This document shows positions 1 through 5,381 of a stretch of DNA of 5,992 nucleotides, piece by piece; positions within the stretch are counted from its first letter, which is position 1, and each line of letters starts with the position of its first letter. A program made the translations under genes and the position numbers. The stretch is from Rhodothermia bacterium (GTDB taxonomy: Bacteria > Bacteroidota > Rhodothermia > Rhodothermales > JABDKH01). The stretch covers positions 1 through 5,992 of the forward strand of contig JAUIJQ010000227.1 of the NCBI GenBank assembly GCA_030431165.1, in the 5' to 3' direction. The notes under the pieces were generated by a model, which was given only the letters and a program-made list of their open reading frames with translations, was not told the origin of the DNA and did not search any database.

Positions 1-1
1 T

Positions 2-793
2 GACAGTTCGCCGACCTTTCTGGTACATGCCATGAAAGACCCGGACGCGGCCAATCTGGACAGGGTGCAGATCATCAAAGGATGGCTCGACCGGAAGGGT
101 GAGCAGCAGCAGGCCGTTTCCGATGTAGCGTTGTCCGATGGGCGGCAGATCGATCCTGAAACGGGTAAGGCGCCAGCCGTCGGCAGCACGGTGGATGTGG
201 AGAATGCCACCTATACCAACGCCATCGGTGCAGCACAGCTCGCAGTGCAGTGGCAGGATCCGGAGTTCGACCCCAATCAGCATGCGTTTTACTACGCGCG
301 CAACCACCTGCTCAATCTTACCGTCCATGCCGGTGAGTCATTCGGCCCCGACTCAATACGGCAGGCCATCTTCTACTGCGGCGCGCATCGGGTTGGTCAC
401 GGCATCACACTGAATCAGGACCCCGCCTTGATGGCGTACTTCGCAAACCACCAGATACCGCTCGAAATCTGTCCGACGTCCAACGTGCAGACGCACGTAG
501 TGGACTCGTACGAGGGGCATCCGGTCAGAGCGTTTATCGATGCGAACGTGCCGGTGACGATCAACACCGACAACCGACTTTTCTCGCGCACGTCGGTGAC
601 GAATGAACTCTGGCTTGTTCACACACGCTGCGGCGTGGGCGCGCGCGAGCTCGTAAACGTCGTCCGGAACGGATTCCGATTTGCCTTCCTCGACTACACT
701 TCACGCGCCGAATTGCTCAAAAGCGTTGATGCCGCCCTCCCCCGCTTCGATGCCGACGAACCCGGGTCTAATCCCGCTGGTGGGGCCCGATGA
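2..793 (+). CDS. Chimeric open frame: C-terminal part of a DUF3604 protein joined to the C-terminal half of adenosine deaminase (5' partial)
   Basis: The frame is open from base 2 with no stop, so the true start lies outside the window; the ATG at 32 is an internal Met. Residues 1 to ~100 (FLVHAMKDPDAANLDRVQI, SDGR, VGSTVDVENATYTN, DPEFDPNQHAFYYAR) match what I know as the C-terminal region of DUF3604 proteins, a family of unknown function. From ~95 onward it reads as adenosine deaminase, which converts adenosine to inosine. The HAGE motif (109-112) gives a zinc His and the catalytic Glu, GHG (132-134) the next His, and INTDN (187-191) the zinc Asp. The first ~half of the deaminase, including the N-terminal HxH zinc ligands, is absent, so this polypeptide should not be an active deaminase. 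The DUF3604 tail that normally follows FYYAR (an EIPTPRW-like segment) is also missing. The stop overlaps the aroA start. It is either a fusion by deletion between neighbouring genes or an assembly chimera. Both family assignments are from memory, but strong. Confidence 0.85.
   Translation, partial: DSSPTFLVHAMKDPDAANLDRVQIIKGWLDRKGEQQQAVSDVALSDGRQIDPETGKAPAVGSTVDVENATYTNAIGAAQLAVQWQDPEFDPNQHAFYYARNHLLNLTVHAGESFGPDSIRQAIFYCGAHRVGHGITLNQDPALMAYFANHQIPLEICPTSNVQTHVVDSYEGHPVRAFIDANVPVTINTDNRLFSRTSVTNELWLVHTRCGVGARELVNVVRNGFRFAFLDYTSRAELLKSVDAALPRFDADEPGSNPAGGAR
284..301 (+). other. Junction between DUF3604 and adenosine deaminase segments (shared AFYYAR)
   Basis: These 18 bases encode AFYYAR. 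From family knowledge, DUF3604 proteins carry DP-(x)-FDPxQxAFYYAR near their C-terminus, and some bacterial adenosine deaminases carry (A/Y)xYYARNHLLNLTVHAGE before the catalytic HAGE. The reading frame passes from one family to the other exactly here without a frameshift. This is what a crossover, deletion or assembler join at a short shared word would give. Confidence 0.7.
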
Positions 794-2097
794 ATATCGA
801 CATTCGCCGTGCTGACGCGATCTTCGGCACGCTTGAGATTCCTTCAGACAAGAGCATCGCACACCGTGCCGCTTTGATCTCAGCGATCACCGACGGTACG
901 TCGCGGATCGTGCACTTTCCGGAATCTGAAGATCCGCAGAGCACGCTGTCGTGTTTGCGTGCGCTCGGCACTCGAATCGAGGACGAAGACGGCATCCTGG
1001 TGGTCCATGGCGTCGGCCGATCAGGCATGACGCAGGCAGTCGCGCCAGTGGACTGCGGCAACAGCGGCACAACCATGCGCCTGCTCGCCGGTATCCTGGC
1101 CGGGCAGTCGTTTGAAACTACACTGACGGGTGACGCGTCGCTTAGTCGTCGCCCCATGGACCGCATTGCTTCCCCACTTCGACTGATGGGTGCGACCGTC
1201 GAACTGACGGACAACCGCCCGCCAATTACTGTCGAGGGCGGATCACTCCGTGCGATCCACTATCCCCTGCCGGTACGATCTGCGCAGGTGAAATCTGCCG
1301 TGCTGCTTGCCGGTTTGTTCGCAGCGGGTGAGACAACTGTAATCGAATCAACGCCAACCAGGGACCACACCGAGCGCATGCTTGGCATTCCGGTCGTTGA
1401 CATCGGCGGACAACGGCATGTTTCGGTTACGTCCAAGCATTCGCTGGTTCCACAGACGTGGACGATCCCGCGCGACTTCTCAGCGGCTGCTTTTTTTCTG
1501 GCCGCGGCATCACTCGTGCCCGAAGCGCTGATTCGACTGCCGGGCGTTGGCGTAAACCCGAGTCGGTCGGCCTTCCTGGATGTGCTGACGGCCATGGGCG
1601 CGCGCATCGAGGTCAGCGACACGCGGCTTCGTAGCGGCGAACCCATAGCTGATTTGCTTGTCCGCAACGCGCAGCTTGCCGCGGTGGAGGTGGGTGGTGA
1701 AATCATCCCTAACCTCATTGACGAGATACCCGTTCTCGCCGTCGCGGCAACGCAAGCCGAGGGCACAACGCGAATCCGTGACGCATCTGAGCTTCGCGTC
1801 AAAGAGACTGATCGCATTGCGGCTATCGCTGAGGGTCTGAGCCGCATGGGTGCAAACATTCAGGAACACGACGACGGATTGACAATCGTCGGCCCCACCC
1901 CGCTGTGCGGTGCCACCGTCGAGGCTTATCACGATCACCGGATCGCCATGGCCCTCGGCGTCGCGGCCCTGGTCGCTGACGGGACAACGACCATCGTGGG
2001 AGCCGAGGCCGCAAGTGTGTCTTATCCGGCCTTCTGGCGGGATCTTGACGCGGTCACTTTCGCTGCCGAGCCGCCGGTAAGCCTGCCGAATCGCTGA
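790..2097 (+). CDS. aroA: 3-phosphoshikimate 1-carboxyvinyltransferase (EPSP synthase)
   Basis: This cytoplasmic enzyme of the shikimate pathway joins shikimate 3-phosphate and phosphoenolpyruvate to form EPSP on the way to chorismate and aromatic amino acids. The 435-residue protein has the usual family length and the two-domain motif order: SDKSIAHRA (19-27, substrate-binding Lys), CGNSGTTMR (89-97, phosphoenolpyruvate-binding loop), LSRRPMDR (118-125), SAQVK (164-168), RDHTER (191-196), DEIP (311-314, the catalytic Asp region), LRVKETDR (335-342) and YHDHRIAMAL (380-389). SAQVK and the KS-I-x-HRA pattern fit the non-enterobacterial branch. The loop at 91-97 keeps Gly rather than the Ala of the CP4 enzyme. 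Two small oddities: Ser replaces the more common Gly before DKS, and ERMLGIPV looks about three residues shorter than the usual ERMLxxxGIPV. The ATG overlaps the preceding TGA (ATGA), and a G-rich stretch just upstream can serve as ribosome binding site, suggesting translational coupling. All core motifs are intact, so it is probably functional. Confidence 0.97.
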   Translation: MNIDIRRADAIFGTLEIPSDKSIAHRAALISAITDGTSRIVHFPESEDPQSTLSCLRALGTRIEDEDGILVVHGVGRSGMTQAVAPVDCGNSGTTMRLLAGILAGQSFETTLTGDASLSRRPMDRIASPLRLMGATVELTDNRPPITVEGGSLRAIHYPLPVRSAQVKSAVLLAGLFAAGETTVIESTPTRDHTERMLGIPVVDIGGQRHVSVTSKHSLVPQTWTIPRDFSAAAFFLAAASLVPEALIRLPGVGVNPSRSAFLDVLTAMGARIEVSDTRLRSGEPIADLLVRNAQLAAVEVGGEIIPNLIDEIPVLAVAATQAEGTTRIRDASELRVKETDRIAAIAEGLSRMGANIQEHDDGLTIVGPTPLCGATVEAYHDHRIAMALGVAALVADGTTTIVGAEAASVSYPAFWRDLDAVTFAAEPPVSLPNR

Positions 2098-2106
2098 TTC
2101 GATCCT

Positions 2107-2130
2107 CCTGCCGGCCTGCCGGCCTCCCGG
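2107..2130. repeat. Three tandem 8-base units after aroA
   Basis: Two identical CCTGCCGG units (2107-2114, 2115-2122) are followed by a one-mismatch unit CCTCCCGG (2123-2130), then CCATGGCC (2131-2138). The array starts 10 bases after the aroA stop. Its CCGG/GGCC words are self-complementary, so it can fold in several ways. It could be slippage-prone sequence or a GC-rich 3' UTR stem. Confidence 0.6.
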
Positions 2131-2155
2131 CCATGGCCATTTTGCCTATTTATGG

Positions 2156-2243
2156 GGCGTTAAAGCCACATTTGACGCCAGCGTATCCGGTCTGGCACTC
2201 TTTCGTGCCCTATTCCGCTATGAGGAGTAGTGGGGATTTCCCC
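2156..2243. other. Series of short inverted repeats in the aroA 3' region
   Basis: Three hairpins can be drawn by eye upstream of the terminator. The first is GGCGTTAAA (2156-2164) with TTTGACGCC (2171-2179), nine pairs including one G-U and a six-base loop. The second is GGCAC (2194-2198) with GTGCC (2205-2209), six-base loop. The third is GGGGA (2232-2236) with TCCCC (2239-2243), two-base gap, which is too tight to be convincing as RNA. No coding frame here looks like a protein. The run may be a structured 3' UTR or a small RNA; I recognise no known RNA family and no clear promoter. Confidence 0.4.
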
Positions 2244-2268
2244 TTCACCTCAAGAGCCATCCGGCTGC

Positions 2269-2309
2269 GGCCGGCGACGTGTGGGGCGTCGCCGGCCTTC
2301 TCTTTTTTT
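2269..2309 (+). terminator. Intrinsic terminator downstream of aroA
   Basis: A perfect 10-base inverted repeat, GGCCGGCGAC (2269-2278) and GTCGCCGGCC (2288-2297), encloses a nine-base loop. It is followed at once by TTCTCTTTTTTT (2298-2309). A GC-rich stem plus a U-tract is the classical Rho-independent layout for rightward transcription. It lies about 170 bases after aroA, so the transcript would have a long 3' end. On the opposite strand the stem has no T-tract after it, so it should not terminate the leftward operon. Confidence 0.88.
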
Positions 2310-2340
2310 GCCGATGCCGTCGGCATACTGTATCGGTGGC

Positions 2341-2688
2341 TTATTCGCCCGCCGGATCCCACAGGTGCAGGTCCAGGCGAACGCAGCCTTCGTCGTCAAA
2401 TTCGACCCCCTCGTTGCGCAGCATATCTGACATAACGTGCGGTCCGCCAAATCGCTGCGCCGCCGTCAAGGCACCGTGGCGGTTTACAACCCGGTGACAC
2501 GGGAGCGGCGTGTTCTTCGCCGCCCCCAGCGCCCAGCCAACCGTGCGCGCCGCACTGCGGCTACCGAGATAGCCGGCAATGTGACCGTACGTCGTTACGC
2601 GACCGCGCGGAATGCGATCGACAACTTCCCACACCCTGTCGAAGAAGTCAGCGTCCACCGTCGCGTACAACTTTGTACATCTGTGCAC
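2341..2688 (-). CDS. MGMT-family (alkylated-DNA alkyltransferase domain) protein with intact PCHRV cysteine
   Basis: This 115-residue protein is a stand-alone DNA-binding/active-site domain of the O6-alkylguanine-DNA alkyltransferase family. Visible motifs are FFDRVWEVVDRIPRGRVTTYGHIA (15-38, wing/helix start), SRSAARTVGWAL (43-54, with the Arg that flips out the damaged base) and PCHRVVN (63-69), where Cys64 is the alkyl-accepting residue. The overall layout (no N-terminal domain, about 110 residues, HG-L after the active site, ending HLWDP) is closer to the Atl-like COG3695 group. Those proteins usually carry Trp or Ala in place of this Cys and only bind lesions. Cys here makes self-inactivating repair possible but not proven. 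The start is uncertain: the GTG at 2688 gives the longest form, TTG (2670) and GTG (2658) are alternatives, and none has a good Shine-Dalgarno. It begins 24 bases after the SPFH gene stop and is probably co-transcribed with it. Confidence 0.9.
   Translation of the reverse strand: MHRCTKLYATVDADFFDRVWEVVDRIPRGRVTTYGHIAGYLGSRSAARTVGWALGAAKNTPLPCHRVVNRHGALTAAQRFGGPHVMSDMLRNEGVEFDDEGCVRLDLHLWDPAGE
2665..2678. repeat. Perfect palindrome over the start of the alkyltransferase gene
   Basis: GTACAA (2665-2670) and TTGTAC (2673-2678) are perfect reverse complements around a CT centre. The element lies inside codons 4-8 of the longest form of the leftward alkyltransferase gene. It could be an operator-like site, or chance. 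It does not match the GTAC-N4-type LexA boxes I know, since the spacing between the GTAC words is six. Confidence 0.4.
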
Positions 2689-2697
2689 ATGTGAACA
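2682..2697. repeat. Near-perfect 16-base palindrome at the alkyltransferase start codon
   Basis: TGTGCACATGTGAACA is an inverted repeat of two 8-base arms with one mismatched pair, centred between 2689 and 2690. It covers the proposed GTG start (2686-2688) and the short gap to the SPFH gene. With the palindrome at 2665-2678 it makes two dyads within 33 bases. Either could be a repressor site or form mRNA structure that limits initiation; this is inference. Confidence 0.35.
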
Positions 2698-2712
2698 AGC
2701 GGGGCCGCACGC

Positions 2713-3546
2713 CTACGACCCGCCGAGGATCAGTGGCAGCCCATCCTGGCCGCTGCCCACGATCACGGTCTTCGAGTTCGGCGAATTGGCCAACATCTGC
2801 GTTGCCTCAATGCCCTTGAAGCGCAGGAACTCCGGCGACAGACTGCTTCGAATGATACGCTGGTACTCAGCCTGGCCTTCGGCTTCAATCTTCTTGCGCT
2901 GAGCCTCGAGCTCTTCTTTCTGGATCGTGAACTGGTAGCGTTCCGCCTCCTGCTCTTCTTTCAGCTTGTTCTCGATTGCGGTCTTGATTTCTGTGGGCAG
3001 TGTCACGTCGCGTATCAGGACTGCGTCCACCGTCAGGTGCTCACCGGCAATGGCATCACGGACGCGGGCAAAGATGCTCTCCTGCAGCTCGGTTCGCTTG
3101 CTCGAATAGAGCTGCTCGGGCGTGTATTGCCCTACGATCTCACGAACCGCAGCCCGCAGCTCCGGCTGCACGAGCTTGCGGTAGTAGTCGATGCCGTACT
3201 CGGTGTGCAGCATGGGAAGGGCGTCAGCCTGCGGCCGGGACCTGATCGATACATCCATCTCGATTTCGAGTCCATTTGACGAAAGTGCCTTCAGCGGCTC
3301 AAGGGTTTCCTGAACGCGCAGGTCGTACTTGATCATCTTCGCCCAGGGAGGGAAGACTTTCAGCCCTTCCCCGTACGTCTTGTTGAGGTTGGTGCCACCG
3401 AAGACGGAGTACCTGACGCCGCCGTAACCGGACGGAATCGTGGTCGTCATCAGCCCACTGATGATCATGATGGCCACGAGGCCGATGAGGCCAAAAACGG
3501 CGAACCGGGAGAAGGTCCGCGTCAGGTTCGGATAGTTGTTGCTCAT
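2713..3546 (-). CDS. SPFH/prohibitin-family membrane protein
   Basis: This protein belongs to the SPFH (stomatin/prohibitin/flotillin/HflK-C) superfamily, membrane-anchored scaffold proteins that often form rings around proteases or membrane microdomains. Counted from the ATG at 3546 (277 residues), a single hydrophobic segment spans about residues 15-34. The SPFH domain follows (TIPSGYGGVRYSVFGG, then KVFPPWAKMIKYDLRVQ, VSIRSRPQADALPMLHTEYG, LVQPELRAAVREIVGQYTPEQLYSSKR, VLIRDVTLPTEIKTAIENK). A charged coiled-coil KEEQEAERYQFTIQKEELEAQRKKIEAEGQ-type stretch lies at about 196-225. The order is typical of prohibitin-like proteins of about 280 residues. The start is uncertain: a GTG seven codons upstream (3567) is in frame; I prefer the ATG, though its only GGAG is 15 bases away. 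It is the first gene of a leftward pair with the alkyltransferase and divergent from murB. The precise cellular role cannot be told from the sequence. Confidence 0.9.
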   Translation of the reverse strand: MSNNYPNLTRTFSRFAVFGLIGLVAIMIISGLMTTTIPSGYGGVRYSVFGGTNLNKTYGEGLKVFPPWAKMIKYDLRVQETLEPLKALSSNGLEIEMDVSIRSRPQADALPMLHTEYGIDYYRKLVQPELRAAVREIVGQYTPEQLYSSKRTELQESIFARVRDAIAGEHLTVDAVLIRDVTLPTEIKTAIENKLKEEQEAERYQFTIQKEELEAQRKKIEAEGQAEYQRIIRSSLSPEFLRFKGIEATQMLANSPNSKTVIVGSGQDGLPLILGGS

Positions 3547-3614
3547 TGCGTCGGTCTGCGTCTCCACGCTGGGAAGTTGGACGGTCTATTCACACGGCAG
3601 AATCGGATCGACGA

Positions 3615-3643
3615 CCGATAAGTCGTAAACTCGAATCCGCCAA
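3615..3643 (-). promoter_or_regulatory. Possible sigma70-like promoter for the SPFH gene
   Basis: Reading leftward, TTGGCG (3643-3638) and TATCGG (3620-3615) are separated by 17 bases and lie upstream of the SPFH start. The -35 half is reasonable and the -10 half is weak, so this is only a candidate. The same stretch holds a small dyad, ACGAC (3611-3615) and GTCGT (3622-3626) around six bases, which could be a regulator site or chance. I could not pick a convincing rightward promoter for murB in this 132-base divergent gap. Confidence 0.25.
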
Positions 3644-3664
3644 ATCAGACAGTTTAACACCAAC

Positions 3665-3670
3665 GGAGGG
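3665..3670 (+). promoter_or_regulatory. murB: Ribosome binding site fixing the murB TTG start
   Basis: GGAGGG sits eight bases before the TTG at 3679. It is the best Shine-Dalgarno in the window and supports TTG as the true start; the first in-frame ATG (4141) lies deep inside conserved MurB sequence. Confidence 0.75.
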
Positions 3671-3678
3671 CTCAGGTT

Positions 3679-4665
3679 TTGGAACTGCCGAAGGGGGCCA
3701 TACACGCGCTAAACGACCTCAGTACCGGTCGACTCGAAACGCACGTATCGATTGCGCCCTTTACTACGTTCCGCATCGGCGGCCCGGCAGACTACTTTCT
3801 GGAGGCTCGCAGTGCGAGTGAGCTTGAGCAGGCGCTCCGTGTGGCCCGGCGGGAGCGCATCCCTTATTTCGTGTTGGGGACCGGCGCAAACATTCTTGTT
3901 GGCGACCTTGGATTCAGGGGCCTGGTAATCAGGAATGCGGCGCGGAGGGTGAGCCTTGATCGCAAATCCGGACGACTTGTCGCAGAAAGCGGCGCGATCG
4001 TGTATCCGGACGTCATTGCGTGCGCAATCGACGCGGGACTATCCGGCCTGGAACACTACGCGGGCATTCCCTCAACCATCGGCGGTGCCCTCTGGCAGAA
4101 CCTGCACTTTCTCTCTCCGGCACCGGCGCGTGAGCGCACCATGTTCATCGCCGAGGTCGTACACGAAGCCGACCTGTTGTCGGAGGAAGGTGAGCGAATT
4201 ACCGTTCCCGCTGAATACTTTCGTTTCGGTTATGACTATTCGATTCTTCACGACCGCAACGACGTCGTCCTGACTGCTTCGTTCAACCTGACGCACCGGG
4301 ACCCCGCCGACATGAAGCGCATTGTCGAAGAGAACCTGGCGTGGCGACGCGAACGGCATCCGCCGCTTGACACCGAACCCAGCGCGGGATCGATCTTCAA
4401 GAAGATCGAGGGTATCGGCGCCGGACGGCTGATCGATCAGGCTGGACTCAAGGGCACGCGTGTGGGTGGCGCAGAAGTCACTCATCGCCATGCGAATATC
4501 ATGATCAATCGCGGTGGTGCTACGGCGGCTGACGTACGTGCGCTCATAGCTCACGTACAGCGTGCTGTTGAAGACCATTCGGGCTACCGGCTGGAGCCTG
4601 AGATCATGTTTGTTGGAGAGTTTGCCGCCGCAGGCGATCTTCGCGCCACGCAACACGCGGAATGA
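3679..4665 (+). CDS. murB: UDP-N-acetylenolpyruvoylglucosamine reductase (UDP-N-acetylmuramate dehydrogenase)
   Basis: This is the FAD-dependent cytoplasmic enzyme that uses NADPH to reduce UDP-GlcNAc-enolpyruvate to UDP-MurNAc, the second committed step of peptidoglycan synthesis. In 328 residues it shows the FAD-binding start FTTFRIGGPADYF (28-40), VLGTGANILVGDLGFRGLVI (65-84), GIPSTIGGAL (129-138), the catalytic-serine motif PSAGSIFKK (234-242, Ser238), GRLIDQAGLKG (249-259), HANIMIN (271-277) and the C-terminal EPEIMFVG (306-313) with the catalytic Glu. Two points differ from the textbook enzyme. The usual YRxS motif reads YDYS (185-188), so the Arg corresponding to E. coli Arg159 is Asp. 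The segment after GGAL reads WQNLHFLSP instead of the common MNAGAYGGE. I believe both belong to a recognised MurB subgroup, but this is from memory. It starts with TTG after a strong GGAGGG. The stop is three bases from the ccmB ATG, so the two are probably one operon. Confidence 0.96.
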   Translation: MELPKGAIHALNDLSTGRLETHVSIAPFTTFRIGGPADYFLEARSASELEQALRVARRERIPYFVLGTGANILVGDLGFRGLVIRNAARRVSLDRKSGRLVAESGAIVYPDVIACAIDAGLSGLEHYAGIPSTIGGALWQNLHFLSPAPARERTMFIAEVVHEADLLSEEGERITVPAEYFRFGYDYSILHDRNDVVLTASFNLTHRDPADMKRIVEENLAWRRERHPPLDTEPSAGSIFKKIEGIGAGRLIDQAGLKGTRVGGAEVTHRHANIMINRGGATAADVRALIAHVQRAVEDHSGYRLEPEIMFVGEFAAAGDLRATQHAE

Positions 4666-4668
4666 TGG

Positions 4669-5358
4669 ATGGCACGGTCTGAACGCATTAGTAGCTGGCG
4701 CGGGGCCCTTGTTGTGCTCGGCAAAGATCTCAGGCTCGAGTGGCGCACGCGCGTTGCGGTGAACGCACTGTTGACGTTCGTCATGTCATCGATTTTCCTC
4801 ATCGTGTACGCCGTTGCCGGGGAGACGCTAGACGATCGGGTCGTGTCGGCGCTCGTGTGGACCGTCATGGTGTTTGCCGCGGCCGTTGGCATGAGTCGTG
4901 CGTTTGTTGTTGAGGAAGAACAGCAGACCGCCATTCTACTGCGTCTGCACGCCTCACCGCTGGCAGTGTATGCGGGGAAGCTACTCTTCAATTTTCTGCT
5001 TCTGCTCATCGTTAACGCATTGTCGCTTTTTGGATTTGTGTTCCTGTTGAACCTCGATCTGGCGACGCCGTCACTTGCGCTGACTGTCGTCTGTCTGGGG
5101 GCGCTTGCGCTGGCGGGTGCGACAACGCTGCTATCCGCCATTGTGAGTAAGACCCGCGGCGGTGCCGCGATGCTGCCGATCCTGTTGTTTCCGCTCCTGC
5201 TGCCACTGCTGGGGGCGGCCGTTCAGGCGACGATGGCGGCAATCGGCACCGAGGCAGCATGGAGCGAGGCCCGTTTTGACCTGACCACGCTGGCCGCTTT
5301 TGCCGGTGTGACGATCTCGGCCTCTGTTCTGCTCTTCGAACAGGTCTGGAACGACTGA
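4669..5358 (+). CDS. ccmB: Heme exporter protein CcmB (cytochrome c maturation ABC transporter membrane subunit)
   Basis: CcmB is an inner-membrane subunit of the CcmABCD complex of System I cytochrome c maturation. With the ATPase CcmA it releases holo-CcmE so that heme can be passed to apocytochromes. The 229-residue length is typical (about 220). Family marks are the cytoplasmic start LGKDLRLEWRTR (17-28), FVVEEEQQTAILLRLHASPL (79-98), YAGKLLFNFL (101-110) and LPILLFPLLLPLLGAAVQA (169-187). Six hydrophobic segments are visible at about 30-50, 58-78, 103-128, 135-158, 168-190 and 205-224. The ATG at 4669 follows the murB stop after three bases, in the same frame; the ribosome binding site is weak, suggesting coupling to murB translation. 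ccmA, often directly upstream of ccmB, is not here; murB takes its place. Confidence 0.94.
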   Translation: MARSERISSWRGALVVLGKDLRLEWRTRVAVNALLTFVMSSIFLIVYAVAGETLDDRVVSALVWTVMVFAAAVGMSRAFVVEEEQQTAILLRLHASPLAVYAGKLLFNFLLLLIVNALSLFGFVFLLNLDLATPSLALTVVCLGALALAGATTLLSAIVSKTRGGAAMLPILLFPLLLPLLGAAVQATMAAIGTEAAWSEARFDLTTLAAFAGVTISASVLLFEQVWND

Positions 5359-5381
5359 GCCCAATTGCCGTTTGCGCCCAC

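Noticed and set aside
1260..1859. A 199-codon open frame on the minus strand inside aroA
   Set aside because: It is the antisense shadow of aroA: Ser/Arg/Ala-rich composition, no recognisable motif, and the plus-strand frame has clear family motifs throughout.
2309..2325. Hairpin TGCCGA/TCGGCA just after the T-tract, considered as a terminator for the leftward genes
   Set aside because: Reading leftward it is followed by A residues rather than a T-tract, so it lacks the intrinsic terminator layout.
2133..2435. A 100-codon plus-strand frame from the aroA-alkyltransferase gap into the alkyltransferase gene
   Set aside because: It crosses the intrinsic terminator and hairpins, has no ribosome binding site, and resembles no protein; the minus-strand alkyltransferase explains the right part.
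2665..2678. GTACAACTTTGTAC as a LexA box
   Set aside because: The half-site spacing is six bases, not the four of the GTAC/GTTC-type LexA sites I know; kept only as an unassigned dyad.
3577..3605. TTGGAC and a GAATCG-like hexamer as a rightward promoter for murB
   Set aside because: The -10 half does not resemble a consensus; the match is no better than chance in this composition.
4072..4656. A 194-codon minus-strand open frame inside murB
   Set aside because: No family motif is visible and it lies wholly antisense to a motif-complete murB.
4584..5141. A 185-codon open frame on the minus strand over the murB end and ccmB
   Set aside because: Its Ser/Thr/Arg-rich low-complexity translation is antisense to well-supported murB and ccmB sequence.
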